Shown: piece after piece, positions 5,347 through 8,283 of the stretch | Numbering within the stretch: the stretch's first letter is position 1 | How the letters are laid out: the number at the start of each line of letters is the position of its first letter | Assembly (NCBI GenBank): GCA_015655365.1 | Contig: JAATFE010000308.1 | Location: 1-8,283 of the forward strand | Source of the DNA: Terriglobales bacterium | Lineage (GTDB): Bacteria > Acidobacteriota > Terriglobia > Terriglobales > Acidobacteriaceae | DNA length: 8,283 nucleotides | Reading direction: 5' to 3' | Program-made: the position numbers and the translations under genes | The notes under the pieces: generated by a model | Told to the model about the DNA's origin: nothing | The model's database searches: none | Seen by the model: the letters and a program-made list of their open reading frames with translations, nothing else

Positions 5347-6378
5347 ATGACGTTGGGTGATCTGATCGAGGTGTTGGGTGGCGAACTGGTGCAGGGAAGT
5401 CCTGAAACCATCCTGGCCGGCGTCGAAGCCTCTGCCCAGGCCAACGGCCTGGATCTGGTTTTTGCCGAAGACGCAACCTCCGCCGCCAAGGCTTTCTCCG
5501 GCGCAGCCGCGGCCATCGTACTCAAACCCGGTTGCGTCGAGAGCTATGCGCAGAGCCCGGCGATGAGCGTTGTCGAAACGGTTCAGCCGCGCCTCTGGTT
5601 TGCCCGCGCCGCCAAGCTGCTCAAGCGCACGCCTCCCCCGGCCGGAGTCCACTCCGCCGCCGTGATTGGCGCGCTGGTCGAGTTCGGCGAAGGCATCACC
5701 GTTGGCGCCGGTGCGGTGGTGGGCGAGTGCGCCATCATCGGCGACGGTACCCGCATCGAAGCCGGCGCGGTCATCGGCCCCTACGTTCAAATCGGCGAAA
5801 ACTGCCACATCTATCCCCGCGTGACCCTCTACCGCGGAACCACCCTGGGCAATCGCATCGTCGTCCATGCCGGCGCGGTCCTCGGCGCAGACGGCTTCGG
5901 CTACGTGCGCGACCCCGACACCGGCTCCTACACGCAATTCCCGCAGCAGGGCACGCTGGTTATCGAGGACGATGTCGAAATCGGCGCAAACTCCACCATC
6001 GACCGCGGCGCCCTCGCCCAGACCCGCATTCGCCGCGGCACAAAAATCGACAACCTCGTCCACATCGGCCACAACTGCGACATAGGCGAAGACGTAATCG
6101 TCGTCGCCCTCACCGGCATCTCCGGCTCCAGCTCCGTGGGCAAAGGCGCGGTCATCGCCGGCCAGGTGGGCATCGGCGACCACGCCCACATAGGCCCCGG
6201 CGTCATCCTTGGCGGCCAGGCCGGCGTCCTCAGCGGCAAAACCATTACCAACGAGGGCCTCAAGGTAAAATCTGGAACCGTCCTGTGGGGCACCCCGGCC
6301 CGCCCACTGAAGCAGGTTCTGCGGGAACTGGTGGTGTTGGCGCGGTTGGCAAAAAAAGGATCAGGAGTTAGGGATTAG
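5347..6378 (+). CDS. lpxD: UDP-3-O-(3-hydroxyacyl)glucosamine N-acyltransferase
   Basis: LpxD transfers a 3-hydroxyacyl chain from acyl carrier protein to the 2-amino group of UDP-3-O-acyl-glucosamine, the third step of lipid A synthesis, in the cytoplasm as a trimer. The 343-residue protein begins [20 protein letters not shown], the uridine-binding N-terminal domain (about 1-105). It continues as a left-handed parallel beta helix of hexapeptide repeats (about 106-300). [10 protein letters not shown] (178-187), STIDRGAL (216-223) and [15 protein letters not shown] (233-247) are LpxD signatures. His242 in IGHN corresponds to the catalytic His239 of E. coli LpxD. A C-terminal helical tail follows ([19 protein letters not shown]). 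The start at ATG 5347 is decided by GAGGAG six bases upstream and by family alignment. In-frame TTG 5311 and ATG 5320 would add 12 or 9 non-conserved residues. No promoter hexamers were found between repeat copy C and the start, so it may be read through from the acyltransferase gene. Confidence 0.96.
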   Translation: MTLGDLIEVLGGELVQGSPETILAGVEASAQANGLDLVFAEDATSAAKAFSGAAAAIVLKPGCVESYAQSPAMSVVETVQPRLWFARAAKLLKRTPPPAGVHSAAVIGALVEFGEGITVGAGAVVGECAIIGDGTRIEAGAVIGPYVQIGENCHIYPRVTLYRGTTLGNRIVVHAGAVLGADGFGYVRDPDTGSYTQFPQQGTLVIEDDVEIGANSTIDRGALAQTRIRRGTKIDNLVHIGHNCDIGEDVIVVALTGISGSSSVGKGAVIAGQVGIGDHAHIGPGVILGGQAGVLSGKTITNEGLKVKSGTVLWGTPARPLKQVLRELVVLARLAKKGSGVRD

Positions 6379-6444
6379 GAAATAAAACCAATGGCGACTG
6401 GCGGCCCTGGAACGAATTTCTCCGGAGATGCTGGAGTGGCTGCG

Positions 6445-6478
6445 TGGACGCCTCAGCGTCCAGTCCGGAGAGCCGGAC
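6445..6478. other. Two abutting hairpins between convergent genes
   Basis: TGGACGC (6445-6451), loop CTCA, GCGTCCA (6456-6462) is followed without a gap by GTCCGG (6463-6468), loop AGAG, CCGGAC (6473-6478). Both stems are perfect, with tetraloops. They lie past the lpxD stop and over the last codons and stop of the convergent oxidoreductase gene. They could end transcription from both sides, though no T-run follows on either strand, or could be a REP-like repeat. Confidence 0.55.
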
Positions 6479-7151
6479 GATAGGGCGCAGCAAACCGCCT
6501 CTCCCAGACGCCATTCTTCTTGAGCCGGCGGTTCCACATGAACTGCACTGCCGGCAAGCGCAACGCTACCGACAGTAGCGCGGCGGCCAGCGCCGAAAAG
6601 CGCTCTGTGCCGGCCACAGCATCTAATTCTTCCTCGCCGAAGCGGCCATCCCGCGCAAGTTGCTCTCCCAGGGTGCGCAGGCGTGCCCACAATTTCTTGT
6701 TCGCCTCGTCCGGCATCATCTGCAGCGCTTCGCCCCAGCCGCGCACAATGGTTCCTGCGTAAGGCGAGCCAAGCCGCCGCGCCAGCTTTTCCAGATAGCG
6801 TTCAAGCAAACGCGAATGCAGCGCCTCCGGGAAGCCAGACTGCACCAGGAACCCTAGTGTGGGGTTCCGTTCTCCGGCGGCGGCCACCTCCACCCGCGGA
6901 GCGAGGGCCTCGATGTAGAGCTTTACGATGCCCGGCATGGCGTCGGTGTAGAGCGGCATCCCAAGCAGCACGACATCCGACTCGCCAAATGCCTGCACCG
7001 CGCGATCGAATTCGCTGCGCTGCGCCAGATGCAGAACTTCAGGCGTCCGGCCTCCGCCGCGTTCCCAGCCCTCGGCTACCCGCGCCAGCATCTTCATTGA
7101 ATTGGATCGCTCACCGCGTGGCGAGCCATTAAGCAACACGAGCGAGTTCAT
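6453..7151 (-). CDS. Flavodoxin-fold NAD(P)H-dependent oxidoreductase (second of pair)
   Basis: The 232-residue protein begins MNSLVLLNGSPRGERSNSMK. G-S-P-R-G-x-R-S-N-S at 9-18 is the FMN phosphate-binding loop of the flavodoxin_2/FMN-reductase clan. VVLLGMPLYTDAMPGIVKLY further on is the second flavin-contact loop with its usual P-x-Y and M-P-G. It probably reduces a small electrophile such as a quinone or nitro compound with NAD(P)H; the substrate is unknown. A hydrophobic stretch (about 185-204, SALAAALLSVALRLPAVQFM) may lie on the membrane or in a dimer interface. It has no cysteine cluster, unlike its partner. AAGGAGGT (7164-7157) stands five bases before the ATG, inside the upstream gene, so initiation is strong even though the two genes overlap by 23 bases. 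The last residues and the TGA lie inside the first of two hairpins (6445-6462). Confidence 0.85.
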   Translation of the reverse strand: MNSLVLLNGSPRGERSNSMKMLARVAEGWERGGGRTPEVLHLAQRSEFDRAVQAFGESDVVLLGMPLYTDAMPGIVKLYIEALAPRVEVAAAGERNPTLGFLVQSGFPEALHSRLLERYLEKLARRLGSPYAGTIVRGWGEALQMMPDEANKKLWARLRTLGEQLARDGRFGEEELDAVAGTERFSALAAALLSVALRLPAVQFMWNRRLKKNGVWERRFAAPYRPALRTGR

Positions 7152-7680
7152 CGGCTACCTCCTTGGCAGAGCGGTCGGCGACCGCCGTGAAGACCGTGCG
7201 GAATTTCAGATTGCGCGCCGTCCGTTTCCATATCGCGGTGGCGATCTCGATGTCCTCGGCATCGCAGTTGCTTCCCGCACCCAGAAGCAATCCGAGCGCC
7301 GGGTACTTCGCATAGCGCGGGCGGTGATGCATCTCGCCGCCTTGAACGACGAAATAGGGGTGGACCAGCGGGATCATCTGATCGGTGGCGCGCTTGAGCA
7401 GCGCCGTGGTGAATCCCATGACAATGGGCGAAGCCAGCACGGTCAGCGAGGAGTCGATCACGGCCCGGCAGACCCTTGCGCTGTCGTCGCGCTTGACGCA
7501 TTCGCCCGGCGTCTTTACCCAGCAGCCAAAGCAGCCGGAGCAGCCTTTCAAATCGAGATCCCGCAGGTTGAGCGTTGTGACAGTGTGCCCCGAGTCCGCC
7601 AGCCGCCCGGCGACCTGTTGAACGTAGAGCTGGAACGCGGAGGCGGGATCGGGATCTCCATTCAAAATCGTGATGCGCAT
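7129..7680 (-). CDS. Flavodoxin-fold reductase with CxxCxxC...C cluster (first of pair)
   Basis: The 183-residue protein starts MRITILNGDPDPASAFQLYV. It has the NADPH-dependent FMN-reductase/flavodoxin fold, with ASPIVMGFTTALLKRATDQM as the second flavin loop. Residues 46-66 carry GCSGCFGCWVKTPGECVKRD followed by D, that is Cys47-x2-Cys50-x2-Cys53-x7-Cys61. This compact spacing is that of iron-sulfur flavoproteins (Isf), where it binds a [4Fe-4S] cluster, but it also occurs in poorly studied bacterial relatives, so cluster binding is inferred. The start is ATG 7680-7678. The open frame runs on upstream, antisense to the tetR-like gene, but the flavodoxin fold begins here. Its ribosome binding site is weak. 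The gene ends 23 bases inside the next oxidoreductase gene, so the two form an operon. Operator-like palindromes lie 26 and 58 bases upstream of the ATG, so the divergent TetR-type regulator probably represses it. Confidence 0.87.
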   Translation of the reverse strand: MRITILNGDPDPASAFQLYVQQVAGRLADSGHTVTTLNLRDLDLKGCSGCFGCWVKTPGECVKRDDSARVCRAVIDSSLTVLASPIVMGFTTALLKRATDQMIPLVHPYFVVQGGEMHHRPRYAKYPALGLLLGAGSNCDAEDIEIATAIWKRTARNLKFRTVFTAVADRSAKEVADELARVA

Positions 7681-7705
7681 GGGTCGTACTCTTTTCCAAA
7701 AAGTC

Positions 7706-7724
7706 GATTCTACAATGTAGAATC
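7706..7724. promoter_or_regulatory. Operator-like palindrome O1 of the flavodoxin/TetR region
   Basis: GATTCTAC and GTAGAATC are perfect 8-base arms around AAT, the best of three related sites. It lies 26 bases upstream of the first reductase start codon. A TetR-family dimer is the obvious candidate to bind it. Confidence 0.65.
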
Positions 7725-7737
7725 TTCGTGTATCGAC

Positions 7738-7756
7738 AAGTCTACGCTGTAGAATC
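7738..7756. promoter_or_regulatory. Operator-like palindrome O2 of the flavodoxin/TetR region
   Basis: TCTAC-GCT-GTAGA with the right outer bases ATC as in O1; the left outer bases differ (AAG). Its centre is 32 bases from that of O1, about three helical turns, so two dimers could bind the same face. Confidence 0.58.
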
Positions 7757-7834
7757 ATCTTGTCAACGATTTTCTTCAAGGTGCGATCCTCAAATCCTTG
7801 AGGCTGCCTATCTCCTTTTCCATAGAGGCTTGTC

Positions 7835-7853
7835 CGTTCTACGCCGTAAAATT
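7835..7853. promoter_or_regulatory. Degenerate operator-like palindrome O3 near the TetR start
   Basis: TTCTAC-GCC-GTAAAA keeps the left arm and spacer length of O1 and O2, with one change in the inner right arm. It lies 34 bases before the tetR-like start codon, where binding could give autoregulation. Confidence 0.45.
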
Positions 7854-7887
7854 GCCAGGCCGGAGCAGGCAAAATAAGGGTGCAAAA

Positions 7888-8283
7888 ATGCGCGGAAGCA
7901 AAAAAGCGGATCCAGCCAGAGCCCGAACGGAAAGCCACGGGATTGGCCGCAAGCGGAGGGAAGGCCCGACCGCGCCGCTCCAACGCGAACGCATTGTTTC
8001 CACGGCGCTGGCCCTGGTCGACCGCGAGGGCCTCGAGGCTCTCTCCATGCGCAGGCTGGGAGCTGAACTCGGCGTCGACCCCATGGCGGTTTACTACCAC
8101 ATTCCCAACAAACAGGCGCTGCTCGACGCCATCGTGGAAGCCGTGATGGCCGGGATCGACCTGTCCGTGGACAACCCGGCCTACTCCCCCGAGGAGCGCA
8201 TTCTGGGCGCGGCCCGCGCTTACCGGGATGCGTTGCTGGCGCATGCCAACGCCATCCCCATCCTGCTCGCCCACGGTCCGGCC
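7888..8283 (+). CDS. TetR/AcrR-family transcriptional regulator, partial
   Basis: An ATG at 7888 opens a frame of 132 codons that runs to the right edge without a stop. After a basic, probably flexible N-terminus of about 35 residues (with GRKRREG) comes the TetR-type DNA-binding domain: RERIVSTALALVDREGLEAL, SMRRLGAELGVDPMAVYYHI, PNKQALLDAIVEAVM. The helix-turn-helix with V-Y-Y-H and N-K-x-x-L-L is diagnostic. The wording L-x-x-E-L-G-V-D-P-M-A-V-Y-Y-H resembles the branch that has a tetracycline-repressor-type C-terminal domain. The ligand-binding part is mostly outside the window, so the inducer is unknown. AAGGG about seven bases upstream supports the start. It is divergent from the two flavodoxin-fold reductase genes, and three similar palindromes lie between them, so repression of that operon and of itself is the likely role. 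Confidence 0.9.
   Translation, partial: MRGSKKADPARARTESHGIGRKRREGPTAPLQRERIVSTALALVDREGLEALSMRRLGAELGVDPMAVYYHIPNKQALLDAIVEAVMAGIDLSVDNPAYSPEERILGAARAYRDALLAHANAIPILLAHGPA

Noticed and set aside
7681..8274. Long minus-strand frame extending the first reductase upstream through the tetR-like gene
   Set aside because: The opposite strand encodes a clear TetR-type DNA-binding domain, the operator region lies between, and the flavodoxin fold starts at 7680.

Overview
The window looks like chromosomal DNA from a Gram-negative, GC-rich bacterium, most probably an acidobacterium (Terriglobia-like). I base this on the lipid A genes, the style of the HU, Dcd and M50-type proteins, and a dispersed palindromic repeat. 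The assignment is inference from recall, not from a search.

Layout, left to right. At the left edge, on the minus strand, is the 5' part of a DinJ/RelB-like ribbon-helix-helix antitoxin gene, with a near-perfect palindrome over its predicted promoter. Next, also on the minus strand, come the C-terminal part of an M50 site-2 protease without its catalytic N-terminus, and directly upstream of it an intact HU-family DNA-binding protein gene. Divergent from HU is dcd (dCTP deaminase) with a good sigma70-type promoter. A 378-base gap then holds two abutting copies of a ~111-bp palindromic element (a third copy lies before lpxD). It is followed by an orphan LuxR-type response regulator with a degenerate receiver domain and an intrinsic terminator.

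After a long non-coding stretch comes a secreted SYLF (Ysc84-type) domain protein. It is followed by two envelope genes on the same strand, a LpxL/HtrB-type lipid A acyltransferase and lpxD. Both act on lipid A assembly, but each seems to have its own upstream region, and the third repeat copy lies between them.

On the right, a minus-strand pair of overlapping flavodoxin-fold oxidoreductase genes converges on lpxD and diverges from a TetR-family regulator that runs off the window. The divergent intergenic region carries three copies of a TTCTAC-N3-GTAGAA palindrome, most simply read as the TetR-type regulator's operators. This is a self-contained regulated redox module.

I did not find a clearly novel multi-gene system. 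The best leads are the palindromic repeat family (one copy with a nested hairpin insertion), the HU/M50 junction, the triple operator of the flavodoxin/TetR module, and the operator/leaderless promoter of the antitoxin.
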